Positions 6,473-13,355 of a stretch of DNA of 14,824 nt are shown here, one piece after another. The position numbers and the translations under genes are program-made. This DNA comes from CAYXVJ01 sp964558445. GTDB taxonomy: Bacteria; Bacillota; Clostridia; Saccharofermentanales; Fastidiosipilaceae. The notes beneath the pieces were generated by a model. The model saw nothing but the letters and a program-made list of their open reading frames with translations. It ran no database searches and was not told the origin of the DNA. The stretch's first letter is position 1. Each line of letters starts with the position of its first letter. The stretch lies in contig CAZLEA010000038.1 in NCBI GenBank assembly GCA_964558445.1, positions 1 to 14,824 of the forward strand, written 5' to 3'.

Positions 6473-8053
6473 ATGTACGAATTTCTTAAGGGGATGGACT
6501 TGTCCTTTGTTCCCCAGTGCACCGACGAAGGTATGGTCATCCGAGACAAGGATGGCAAGATTGTAGATGCCCTGACGCTTGCCAAGCGCTATGGTGTCAA
6601 TTCTGTTCGCCTGCGCCTCTGGAACGAGCCGGCCAATGTGCCGGAGTCGCTTGGCTACTGCAGTTTGGAGCACACGCTACGCCATGCTAAGCAGATCAAG
6701 GAGGCAGGCCTCCACTTCATGCTAAACTTCCACTATTCGGATTGGTGGGCAGATCCCGCACAACAGAATAAGCCGAAGGCGTGGGCGAAGCTACCCTTCG
6801 ATGAACTTGTCACAGCTGTACACGATTACACTTATGAGACGATCAAGACGCTTCAGGCGGCAGGAGCAGCCCCCGACATCGTCCAGATCGGAAACGAGAT
6901 CCGAAGCGGCTTCTTGTTCCCCGACGGCGAATTGCCGAACGTCAAGAATATGGTCTTGCTACTCAACGCAGGCATACAAGGCGCGAAGAAGGCGGGAGGG
7001 GCCGAGATCATGGTCCATCTGGATCAGGGCGGTCGCTACCTATACCTCAGAGATTGGTTCGACGAGGCATATAGCAACGGCTTGGAGGACTTCGACCTCA
7101 TCGGCCTGTCCTACTACCCCTTCTGGCACGGCACGTTTAACGACCTGAAACAGAGCATGGAGAAGCTTGTCGATCGCTACAAGAAGCCGATCGTCTTGGT
7201 TGAGACGGCACATGCATGGCGGAAGCTAGAGGGCGGCTTCATCAACGAAGCCCAAGAACGTATCGCGGGTGTACCGGCGACGCCCGAGGGCCAGAAGCAA
7301 GTCCTGGATCTCGTCATGCACATCAACGCCTCGCTCCCAAGCGGCATGGGCCGAGGCATCTACTACTGGGAGCCGCTCTGTACAGCGAATACGAGTGCCG
7401 GTAGCTGGGCAGAGAACATGAGCTTGCTAGACGAAGAGGGGAGGGTGCTCGAAGGCATCGAAGCCTTCTTGTTCGAGCCGGAAGATGCGCACTATGACCG
7501 CCTGGCCTTCCTCTATCCGCTTCGCGATATAACGGTAACCCAGGGCGAGAGCTATAGGCTGCAAAAGGAGATATCTGCCCTGTTCTACGATGGCGAGATC
7601 TTGCGCTACCCNNNNNNNNNNNNNNNNNNNNNNNNNNNNNNNNNNNNNNNNNNNNNNNNNNNNNNNNNNNNNNNNNNNNNNNNNNNNNNNNNNNNNNNNN
7701 NNNNNNNNNNNATCGATCCGTTCCCGGCCCCACCGCTAAACGCCGTGCGCATAGAGTCCAAGAGCAGCTTCGAACTGTGCTTGGCGCAACAAGCCTATGC
7801 CCCCGTGGCCGGACGCTATCGCTTCGAGGCCGAACTCTGCGGTACGGATACGACCGGTGTGGATGTGCGTTTGTTTGCTGAGTCGCAAGATGAACAAGCA
7901 GACCTTCGGGTGCATCTCGTGGAGCACGATTGGCAGACCTTTAGCATCGAAGTGGACTTGGATGCGGATACCGAGCTCAGACTTGGCGTTCGGATCCAAG
8001 CATCGCCCATGTATATGATGCTTCGCAAACCGACATTCTATCGTTTAGACTAG
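6473..8053 (+). CDS. GH53 endo-beta-1,4-galactanase with Ig-like and C-terminal beta-sandwich regions, interrupted by an assembly gap
   Basis: Cleaves beta-1,4-galactan chains such as pectic arabinogalactan I. The catalytic TIM barrel fills about residues 1-335, starting FLKGMDLSFVPQ and including SVRLRLWNEP and LNFHYSDWWADP. The acid/base is Glu142 in QIGNEIRSG and the nucleophile Glu244 in VLVETAHAW. From about residue 349 (ITVTQGESYRL to FYDGEILRY) the sequence resembles a bacterial Ig-like (Big_4) domain, cut at 7611 by 100 N. After the gap, 113 residues look like a carbohydrate-binding-type beta-sandwich, which I cannot assign to a family. There is no signal peptide, and codons upstream of the ATG offer none; GGAAGGAT (6459-6466) supports this start. 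Most GH53 enzymes are secreted. The gap's true length is unknown, so the apparent open frame across it is not proof that the gene is intact. Confidence 0.88.
   Translation: MYEFLKGMDLSFVPQCTDEGMVIRDKDGKIVDALTLAKRYGVNSVRLRLWNEPANVPESLGYCSLEHTLRHAKQIKEAGLHFMLNFHYSDWWADPAQQNKPKAWAKLPFDELVTAVHDYTYETIKTLQAAGAAPDIVQIGNEIRSGFLFPDGELPNVKNMVLLLNAGIQGAKKAGGAEIMVHLDQGGRYLYLRDWFDEAYSNGLEDFDLIGLSYYPFWHGTFNDLKQSMEKLVDRYKKPIVLVETAHAWRKLEGGFINEAQERIAGVPATPEGQKQVLDLVMHINASLPSGMGRGIYYWEPLCTANTSAGSWAENMSLLDEEGRVLEGIEAFLFEPEDAHYDRLAFLYPLRDITVTQGESYRLQKEISALFYDGEILRYXXXXXXXXXXXXXXXXXXXXXXXXXXXXXXXXXXIDPFPAPPLNAVRIESKSSFELCLAQQAYAPVAGRYRFEAELCGTDTTGVDVRLFAESQDEQADLRVHLVEHDWQTFSIEVDLDADTELRLGVRIQASPMYMMLRKPTFYRLD
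7612..7711. other. Assembly gap of 100 N inside the GH53 gene
   Basis: Exactly 100 N is the conventional placeholder for an unknown distance. The missing part falls between the start of the Ig-like region and the C-terminal domain. A complete Ig-like domain would need about 30-40 further residues, so the real gap may be close to or above the placeholder size. Confidence 0.97.
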
Positions 8054-8073
8054 ACACGTAGGAGGTGTGACAC

Positions 8074-10146
8074 ATGGCAGATTTCGCATTCAACAATCAG
8101 TATCTGACGAGGGACGGCAAGCCCTGGTTTCCCGTCATGGGCGAGATTCACTATACGCGTTATAGGGAGGATCTCTGGGAGGAGTCTCTTCGCAAAATGA
8201 AGGCAGGAGGCCTCAGCATCGTATCCACATATGTCATCTGGATCCATCACGAAGAAGAGGAGGGCGTGTTCGACTTCACCGGCACGAGAAACCTCAAGCG
8301 CTTCATCGAGGCCGCTGAGACGGTCGGTATCGAGGTCTTCTTGCGCCTGGGTCCCTGGGTCCACGGCGAAGTTCGTAACGGCGGCTTCCCGGATTGGCTA
8401 CAGAAACAAGAAGGCGAGATCAAGCTTCGCAGCGACGATCCTGCCTACCTCGAACTTGTGCGCCGCTTCTGGACAGAGATCTATAAACAAGTAGAGGGGA
8501 AGATGTACAGCGATGGCGGTCCCATCGTCGGCGTACAAATCGAGAACGAGTACGGCCATGTCGGCGGGCTTATTGGCGAAGAGGGCGAACAGCATATGCG
8601 AACCCTAACGGAGCTTGCGAAGTCGCTTGGCTTCGTGGTCCCGATGTACACGGCTACCGGCTGGGGCGGGGCTGTGACGGGCGGCTTGCTGCCGGTCATG
8701 GGCGGCTACTGCGAGGCGCCCTGGGCGCAGACGACAGATGCGCTACCGGCCAACGAGAACTACGTCTTCAGCGACATCCGTAACGACAGCTTGATCGCAA
8801 GTGATCACAAGGTCCAAGACGAATTGACCTACGACGTTACGAAGTTCCCCTATCTAACGGCAGAGCTCGGCGGTGGTCTGCAAGTGACGAAGCACCGTCG
8901 ACCGGTCGCTACCGGGCGAGATATCGGCGCGATGTCGCTCGTGAAGCTTGGCTCCGGCGTCGGCCTGCTCGGCTACTACATGTATCACGGCGGCAGCAAT
9001 CCGGAGGGCAAGTTCTCGACGCTTCAAGAGAGTATCGCAACAGGTTATCTAAACGACTTGCCGGAGATCAACTACGACTTCAATGCTCCGATACGCCAAT
9101 ATGGTACGATCTCGGATAACTACAAGGAGATCCGCCTGATCGCCCAGTTCGTGCACGACTTCGGCGAGGATTTGGCGACGCTACAGAGCTTCATTCCCGA
9201 GACCGGCAGCGATCCGGAGGATACGGAGAGCCTGCGCTATGCCATCCGCCATGACGACGACCACGGCTACATCTTCTTCAACAACTACCAGCGTCAGCGC
9301 GAGATGCGTGAACAGACAAACGTTCGTATCGACTTGCCGCTAGAGGGCGAGACTCTAGACTTCCCCGCGTTTGATATCCCCAGCGGTGCTTATGGCTTCT
9401 ATCCCTATCGCTTGCCGCTCGGTCGTACGCGCTTGAACTACGCGACTGCTACACCTGTTTGCAGACTGCTTGATACGAACGGTGAGGAGACCTACATCTT
9501 CTACGGGTCCAAGGATGCTCTCTTCTCATGGGAAGCGGACCGAGAAGCGAAGACGCTCTTGATCTCAAGGGAGGATGCCCTAAATGCAAGCAGGGTCACT
9601 CTCGACCAAGACTACCTCGTCGTCGCAAACGATTATGTCTGGACAGAGGACGGACGACTCGTGGTTACGGGTCCTGCCGCTACGGAGATCAAGACATATC
9701 CTGCGCTGACAGATGTGCCGACCGGCTTCACCCTCGTGGGCACAGAAGACAGGTTCACGGTCTATCGCAGAGCACTGGAGGCCTCGAATACGAGCTACGA
9801 GCTCGTGGAGCACTCGCGAAGTGGGGAAGCGGTCGTCTACGACCTTCGCTTCTGCTACGAGGGTGCACATCGAAGTAGAGTAGAGGGGCGTGATACGCTC
9901 GTGTATCTGGATTATGCGGCAGAGAGCATGGATCTCGAGATCGATGGTCAGAAACGTAACGATTACTTCTATACAGGCCAAGATGCGCTCATCAGCCTCG
10001 GCTACCTAGGCTTCCCGGAGGAGCTTCGCTTGACGCTCTATCCACTAAGAGAAGATACCAAGGTGTATCTGGAAGCCTGGCCCGAACTTGAGAACGGCCA
10101 AGTGGCGAAGATTAGCTGTGTGCGTGTGGAAGAACAGTATCGCTAA
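8074..10146 (+). CDS. GH35 beta-galactosidase, predicted cytoplasmic
   Basis: Removes terminal beta-linked galactose, here most likely from galacto-oligosaccharides released by GH53. The 690-residue protein opens with the GH35 barrel: WFPVMGEIHYTRY, LRKMKAGGLSIVSTYVIW and LRLGPWVHGEVRNGGFPDWL. The acid/base is Glu159 in VQIENEYG and the nucleophile Glu264 in YLTAELGGG. The C-terminal half (from about residue 380) is beta-rich, as in other GH35 proteins with jelly-roll domains. Some motifs diverge: WIHHEEEEG stands where most members have W-N-x-H-E-P, which suggests an uncommon subgroup. No signal peptide or membrane segment is visible. The ATG has a perfect AGGAGGTG (8060-8067) and lies 20 bases after the GH53 stop, so the two are co-transcribed. 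Last gene of the locus. Confidence 0.92.
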   Translation: MADFAFNNQYLTRDGKPWFPVMGEIHYTRYREDLWEESLRKMKAGGLSIVSTYVIWIHHEEEEGVFDFTGTRNLKRFIEAAETVGIEVFLRLGPWVHGEVRNGGFPDWLQKQEGEIKLRSDDPAYLELVRRFWTEIYKQVEGKMYSDGGPIVGVQIENEYGHVGGLIGEEGEQHMRTLTELAKSLGFVVPMYTATGWGGAVTGGLLPVMGGYCEAPWAQTTDALPANENYVFSDIRNDSLIASDHKVQDELTYDVTKFPYLTAELGGGLQVTKHRRPVATGRDIGAMSLVKLGSGVGLLGYYMYHGGSNPEGKFSTLQESIATGYLNDLPEINYDFNAPIRQYGTISDNYKEIRLIAQFVHDFGEDLATLQSFIPETGSDPEDTESLRYAIRHDDDHGYIFFNNYQRQREMREQTNVRIDLPLEGETLDFPAFDIPSGAYGFYPYRLPLGRTRLNYATATPVCRLLDTNGEETYIFYGSKDALFSWEADREAKTLLISREDALNASRVTLDQDYLVVANDYVWTEDGRLVVTGPAATEIKTYPALTDVPTGFTLVGTEDRFTVYRRALEASNTSYELVEHSRSGEAVVYDLRFCYEGAHRSRVEGRDTLVYLDYAAESMDLEIDGQKRNDYFYTGQDALISLGYLGFPEELRLTLYPLREDTKVYLEAWPELENGQVAKISCVRVEEQYR

Positions 10147-10178
10147 GAAGATACAATCAATAACGCCGAAGATTGATA

Positions 10179-10211
10179 GGGGCTCTGCTGTTCGTGGCGG
10201 AGCCCTTGGTT
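10179..10211 (+). terminator. Terminator-like hairpin after the GH35 gene
   Basis: GGGCTCTGC (10180-10188) pairs with GCGGAGCCC (10197-10205) over nine pairs with one G-U and an eight-base loop. It is followed by TTGGTTAATC, a weak T-run. It begins 32 bases after the last gene of the galactan locus, and the next genes lie on the other strand, so it probably ends the operon transcript. Confidence 0.6.
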
Positions 10212-10250
10212 AATCATGAGACTCTACATATCTTCGCGAATATAGACATC

Positions 10251-10283
10251 AAAAAACCTCGTAAGCACTATGGCTACGAGGTT
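10251..10283 (-). terminator. Intrinsic terminator of the tRNA-Lys transcript
   Basis: Read on the minus strand, AACCTCGTA (10283-10275) pairs with TACGAGGTT (10263-10255) over nine pairs and continues into a run of six T (10256-10251). It lies eight bases beyond the encoded CCA of the tRNA. Confidence 0.8.
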
Positions 10284-10291
10284 TCCGCTTG

Positions 10292-10367
10292 TGGTGCGTC
10301 TTCAGGGATTCGAACCCGGGACCCACTGATTAAGAGTCAGTTGCTCTACCAACTGAGCTAAAGACGC
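10292..10367 (-). tRNA. tRNA-Lys, anticodon CUU
   Basis: The 76-base gene begins at 10367 and folds into a full cloverleaf: acceptor stem GCGTCTT with AAGACGC, D arm GCTC-AGTTGGTA-GAGC, anticodon stem ACTGA with TCAGT around loop CTCTTAA (anticodon CTT, reads AAG), variable loop GGGTC, T loop TTCGAAT, discriminator A, and an encoded CCA (10294-10292). The T stem pairs CCGGG with CCCTG, leaving one C-U mismatch at the second pair. All other stems are fully paired. It has its own promoter and terminator and is not part of a visible tRNA cluster. Confidence 0.96.
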
Positions 10368-10405
10368 GTTTGTCATCGCTGCGATTCGCTTGATGAACAT
10401 TGGTA

Positions 10406-10434
10406 ATTATACGGCTCAGGAATAGTCTTGTCAA
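10406..10434 (-). promoter_or_regulatory. Perfect consensus sigma-A promoter for tRNA-Lys
   Basis: On the minus strand, TTGACA (10434-10429) and TATAAT (10411-10406) are separated by exactly 17 bases. Both hexamers match the consensus fully. Transcription would start near 10399, about 30 bases before the mature tRNA 5' end. Confidence 0.9.
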
Positions 10435-10456
10435 TCGATTTTTGGCTTGTTTCGGC

Positions 10457-10491
10457 CGATTCCCATAAATTGCGAAATTGTCATGGAATCG
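10457..10491. repeat. Inverted repeat between the peptidase-like gene and the tRNA promoter
   Basis: CGATTCC (10457-10463) is the exact reverse complement of GGAATCG (10485-10491). Two more pairs form if one C is bulged, and the loop contains AATTGCGAAATT. It lies just after the stop codon of the minus-strand gene at 10507. Neither strand has a following T-run, so it may be an mRNA 3'-end structure rather than an intrinsic terminator. Confidence 0.45.
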
Positions 10492-10506
10492 ATACCGTTT
10501 TAAACA

Positions 10507-11154
10507 TCAGTTGCGCAATTCGTCTGTTTCTGCGTTGAGGTAGACGAAGCCGCCGCCTCGCTTGCTCGTTTCGAGCCAGAGACCAAGATCGAAGGTCTGC
10601 GCTACGCCGTTATCGGTCAGGGAGAGGAGCCAGCTATCGTTTGTCTCGTCATGCTCGAGTGCGAAGCTTGTCATCCAGTGCCAGTCGTCCAGATCCTTGA
10701 CCTCGCCACTATGCAGATTCAAGAAGGCGACGGGCGAATCATCTTGGAACGCCTCCTCAAGGAAGGCCGTGACGGTCTCGAGGCTAGGCCGGTCGTCGAT
10801 CGATTCTGGTACTTCGAGCGAGTGATACGAGAGCTTGCTCTCGTGCTCTTGGAGCATGGCTTCAAGCCCCAAGAAGAAGGTGCTGACCTTGTTCACACCG
10901 CGCATACCGGGCGTGATGTGACGCCAACTGTATTCCATGAGCTCGACCACGGAAGATTGATCCTCGATAATCTGTTTCAAAACCAGGCGACCTGCTCGTC
11001 CGTGATATAAGAGCAAATTGGTGGCGACCGTCGGTCCGCAGCCAGCCATACGCTGCCAGAGTGTCGGGAACCACTTCTGGTTTGTCCCCATGCTCTGTTC
11101 GCCGTCTCGATCGAGCAGGCAAAGGAGTTTCGGATTGTGAATGCTGTATTTCAT
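10507..11154 (-). CDS. Putative papain-like / C39-like cysteine peptidase family protein of unknown role
   Basis: I do not recognise a named gene. The protein is 215 residues from the ATG at 11154, or 226 from an upstream TTG at 11187; neither start has a good ribosome binding site. Numbered from the TTG, WQRMAGCGPTVATNLLLYHG places a Cys50-Gly-Pro at the start of a helix, the usual nucleophile context of papain-like and C39-type folds. DDWHWMTSF supplies His170 and SLTDNG supplies Asp192 or Asn193, which completes a plausible Cys-His-Asp order. No signal peptide or membrane segment is seen, so it acts in the cytoplasm if active. The gene lies just downstream of proC on the same strand (48 bases from the ATG) and is probably co-transcribed with it. 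Whether it is a protease, a transglutaminase-like enzyme or inactive cannot be told. Confidence 0.72.
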   Translation of the reverse strand: MKYSIHNPKLLCLLDRDGEQSMGTNQKWFPTLWQRMAGCGPTVATNLLLYHGRAGRLVLKQIIEDQSSVVELMEYSWRHITPGMRGVNKVSTFFLGLEAMLQEHESKLSYHSLEVPESIDDRPSLETVTAFLEEAFQDDSPVAFLNLHSGEVKDLDDWHWMTSFALEHDETNDSWLLSLTDNGVAQTFDLGLWLETSKRGGGFVYLNAETDELRN

Positions 11155-11202
11155 AGTTGTTTCGCTGAACCTATCTATCCAATTCAATTCTTCAATTCGG
11201 CC

Positions 11203-12009
11203 TTATTCGTTGTTCATGCGCCGAGACTTCGTGATGGCCGCATCGACCGCCGCGAGGACACTCGAGCGAAACCCGGTATCTTCCAGGGCTTGGACGGCCT
11301 CGATCGTGGAGCCGCCGGGGCTGCAGACGTCATCCTTCAGGGCGCCGGGGTGGCGCTCGCTTGTGAGGGCGAGCTTCGCCGAACCGAGCATGGCCTGGGC
11401 TGCAATGCGATAGGCCATATTCCGCTTCATGCCGCCCTTGACAGCCGCGTCGCCCATGGCTTCCAACATGAGGAAGAAGTAGGCGGGCGCGGAGCCTGCG
11501 ATACCGATCACGGTATCGATCAGTTGCTCGTCGACCCATTCGACGATGCCGCAGGCACCGAAGATGTCGTTGGTATCAGCCATATCTTCGATCGTGGAGG
11601 CACCATTGTGAGTTACGGCTGTCACGCCCTCGCCGACCTCAGCCGGCGTATTCGGCATCGCGCGTACGATTCTCGTAGCCGGGGGCAGAGCGGATTCGAG
11701 CTTCTGCATCGTAATCCCGGCTGCGATACTGATGACAAGCTTCTCGGGACCGATCACGTCGTAGAGCTCGACTAGGACCGTGGGGATGATGTTTGGCTTC
11801 ACGGCGAGGACGATGATGTCTGCTGCGACTGCTGCCTCGAGGTTCGAGCGATGGACTCTGATGCCTAGAGCTTCCAGTTCGCCGAGCTTCTCGGGATGCG
11901 GTCCGCTGACATGGATGTCTGATGCCGGGAGCGTCTCCTGGGCAACAAGGCCGCGGATGATGCTTCGGGCCATATTGCCTCCGCCGATAAATGCCAGTTT
12001 CTTCTTCAT
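11203..12009 (-). CDS. proC: Pyrroline-5-carboxylate reductase
   Basis: Catalyses the last step of proline synthesis, the NAD(P)H-dependent reduction of 1-pyrroline-5-carboxylate to proline, in the cytoplasm. The 268-residue protein is of normal length. It has the N-terminal Rossmann motif FIGGGNMA (7-14), the MPNTPAEVGEG motif (118-128), the family segment GSAPAYFF (usually GSGPAYFF) at 172-179, and the C-terminal signature HPGALKDDVCSPGGSTI (220-236). The ATG is preceded by GGAGG (12020-12016 on the minus strand) six bases upstream. The gene is divergent from ruvC, with 119 bases between the two starts. Confidence 0.96.
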   Translation of the reverse strand: MKKKLAFIGGGNMARSIIRGLVAQETLPASDIHVSGPHPEKLGELEALGIRVHRSNLEAAVAADIIVLAVKPNIIPTVLVELYDVIGPEKLVISIAAGITMQKLESALPPATRIVRAMPNTPAEVGEGVTAVTHNGASTIEDMADTNDIFGACGIVEWVDEQLIDTVIGIAGSAPAYFFLMLEAMGDAAVKGGMKRNMAYRIAAQAMLGSAKLALTSERHPGALKDDVCSPGGSTIEAVQALEDTGFRSSVLAAVDAAITKSRRMNNE

Positions 12010-12038
12010 AGCCTGCCTCCATAAATAATCTGCCCTCT

Positions 12039-12044
12039 ATTATA
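12039..12044 (-). promoter_or_regulatory. Candidate -10 box for proC
   Basis: A perfect TATAAT reads on the minus strand at 12044-12039, about 30 bases upstream of the proC start. No matching -35 box is visible at 16-19 bases. A TGG just upstream is near, but not exactly at, the extended -10 position. Confidence 0.4.
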
Positions 12045-12075
12045 GCCAATTGCCGGAAGCCCGGCCCTCCGGCTG

Positions 12076-12084
12076 TGTTACAAT
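12076..12084 (+). promoter_or_regulatory. Extended -10 promoter for ruvC
   Basis: TGTTACAAT combines an extended TG element (12076-12077) with the -10 box TACAAT (12079-12084). Transcription would start near 12091, about 38 bases before the ruvC ATG. No good -35 box is present, as is common for extended -10 promoters. A GC-rich inverted repeat GCCGGA/TCCGGC (12052-12057 and 12069-12074) sits immediately upstream, between the two divergent promoters. Confidence 0.5.
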
Positions 12085-12128
12085 GAACGTTAGCAGAACG
12101 TATGTTTATTCCGATAGGAGGATGGAGT

Positions 12129-12668
12129 ATGCGGATTATCGGGATTGACCCCGGCTATGCCATATGCGGCTATGGCGTGATCGAGACAGACGGTGCGCGT
12201 CTGAAGGTGCTGGATTATGGGGTGATAGAGACGCATAAGTCGCAGCCCTTTGCCGATCGTTTGCTGACGATTGCAGACGAAGTCGAGGCGATACTCGCGA
12301 AGTGGAAGCCGGAAGTGATGGCGGTGGAGGAATTGTTCTTCGCTCAGAATAAGACGACTGCGATGGCGACTGCTCATGCACGCGGTGCAATTATTACAGC
12401 CGGTGCGAGGCAGGCGGTTGAGGTCTTCGAATATACGCCCGCACAGGTCAAGAAGGCCGTGACGGGGATGGGGCGCGCGGAGAAGGAGCAGGTCCAAATG
12501 ATGGTCAAGGTGCTCTTGAACTTGGAAGCGGTCCCGAAGCCGGATGATGCGGCCGATGCGCTCGCGATTGCGATCTGTCAGGGACTGACCGGACGGATGA
12601 AGAGCTATGAGGCTTATGCCGGCTATCAGAAGAAGAACAATAGGGGACGGGGCGGCGGTCGCATCTAG
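12129..12668 (+). CDS. ruvC: Crossover junction endodeoxyribonuclease RuvC
   Basis: Resolves Holliday junctions by paired nicks, acting with RuvAB. The protein has 179 residues. The metal-binding acidic residues are in place: Asp7 in RIIGIDPGY, Glu67 in AVEELFF, and Asp140 and Asp143 in PDDAADALAIA. The ATG at 12129 follows AGGAGG (12116-12121) by seven bases and starts the protein at the usual MRIIGIDPG. The frame is open back to an ATG at 12102, but that would add an atypical nine-residue leader and has no ribosome site. The C-terminus ends in a basic, glycine-rich tail. First gene of the ruvC-ruvA-ruvB cluster. Confidence 0.97.
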   Translation: MRIIGIDPGYAICGYGVIETDGARLKVLDYGVIETHKSQPFADRLLTIADEVEAILAKWKPEVMAVEELFFAQNKTTAMATAHARGAIITAGARQAVEVFEYTPAQVKKAVTGMGRAEKEQVQMMVKVLLNLEAVPKPDDAADALAIAICQGLTGRMKSYEAYAGYQKKNNRGRGGGRI

Positions 12669-12727
12669 TGACGAAGCCTCCCGATTTGTATTAAGATAGA
12701 GTACAGTAAACATGAGAAGGATAGATT

Positions 12728-13339
12728 ATGTACGCGTATATCAGAGGACGATTGGTTGGACTGGAGAGCGATGCGATCATCGTGGAGAATAACGGGATCG
12801 GTTATCGTATCTATACGGCTGTGAGTCTCCTGCCTCGCTTCGGCCAAGAGGGTGAGGAGATAACGGTGCATACGCATCAGATCGTGCGCGAGGATGATAT
12901 CCTCTTGTACGGCTTCCCGGACAAGTCCAGCCGCCAGATGTTCTCGCTCCTGCTGTCTGTCAGTGGGATTGGACCGAAGGTGGCAAGTTCGATCATGGGG
13001 ACGCTGAATCCCGATCAATTCGCGCTCGCGGTGATGACAGAGGATATCAAGACGATCACGACTGTCAAGGGTCTGGGGAAGAAGGGGGCAGAGCGCCTCA
13101 TCCTCGAGCTTCGCGATAAGTTCAAGGGCCTGAGCTGGTCTGATGACGGGGATGTGGCGAAGCCTGTCGCAGCCGCAACGGTCGGCCTGGCCACAGATCC
13201 CAGAACCGAAGTGATGAGCGCCCTGATTGTGCTCGGCTTCTCGAACGCAGAGGCGCTTAATCTGGTGAAGAAGAGTTATGATGAGGCACTTAGCCTCCAA
13301 GAGAATATCCGTATGGCCTTGAAGGCCGTCGGGCGCTGA
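12728..13339 (+). CDS. ruvA: Holliday junction DNA helicase subunit RuvA
   Basis: Forms the tetramer that binds four-way junctions and loads RuvB for branch migration. The 203-residue protein has an N-terminal OB-fold (1-63, starting MYAYIRGRLV), two helix-hairpin-helix motifs (LLSVSGIGPKVA around 75-86 and TVKGLGKKGAERLI around 112-125), a flexible linker (about 135-155), and domain III (TEVMSALIVLGF onward), which contacts RuvB. The start has AGAAGGAT (12715-12722) upstream. The gap to ruvC is 59 bases and to ruvB 16 bases. Confidence 0.97.
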   Translation: MYAYIRGRLVGLESDAIIVENNGIGYRIYTAVSLLPRFGQEGEEITVHTHQIVREDDILLYGFPDKSSRQMFSLLLSVSGIGPKVASSIMGTLNPDQFALAVMTEDIKTITTVKGLGKKGAERLILELRDKFKGLSWSDDGDVAKPVAAATVGLATDPRTEVMSALIVLGFSNAEALNLVKKSYDEALSLQENIRMALKAVGR

Positions 13340-13355
13340 CAGGTAGGTTTGACGC

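Noticed and set aside
7612..7711. Run of N that could be read as a repeat or a real in-frame linker
   Set aside because: It is a 100-base scaffolding placeholder and says nothing about sequence or frame.
10173..10361. Open reading frame ending SGIRTRDPLIKSQLLYQLS
   Set aside because: The C-terminal part is the antisense translation of tRNA-Lys, a well-known false protein in databases, and the N-terminal part covers two terminators.
10511..10518. TTGCGCAA identical to the palindrome upstream of the transporter
   Set aside because: It lies in the last codons of the peptidase-like gene (Leu-Arg-Asn-stop), far from any sugar gene, so it is probably chance.
11137..11775. 212-codon plus-strand frame opposite proC
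   Set aside because: It is antisense to proC, whose protein carries every family motif.
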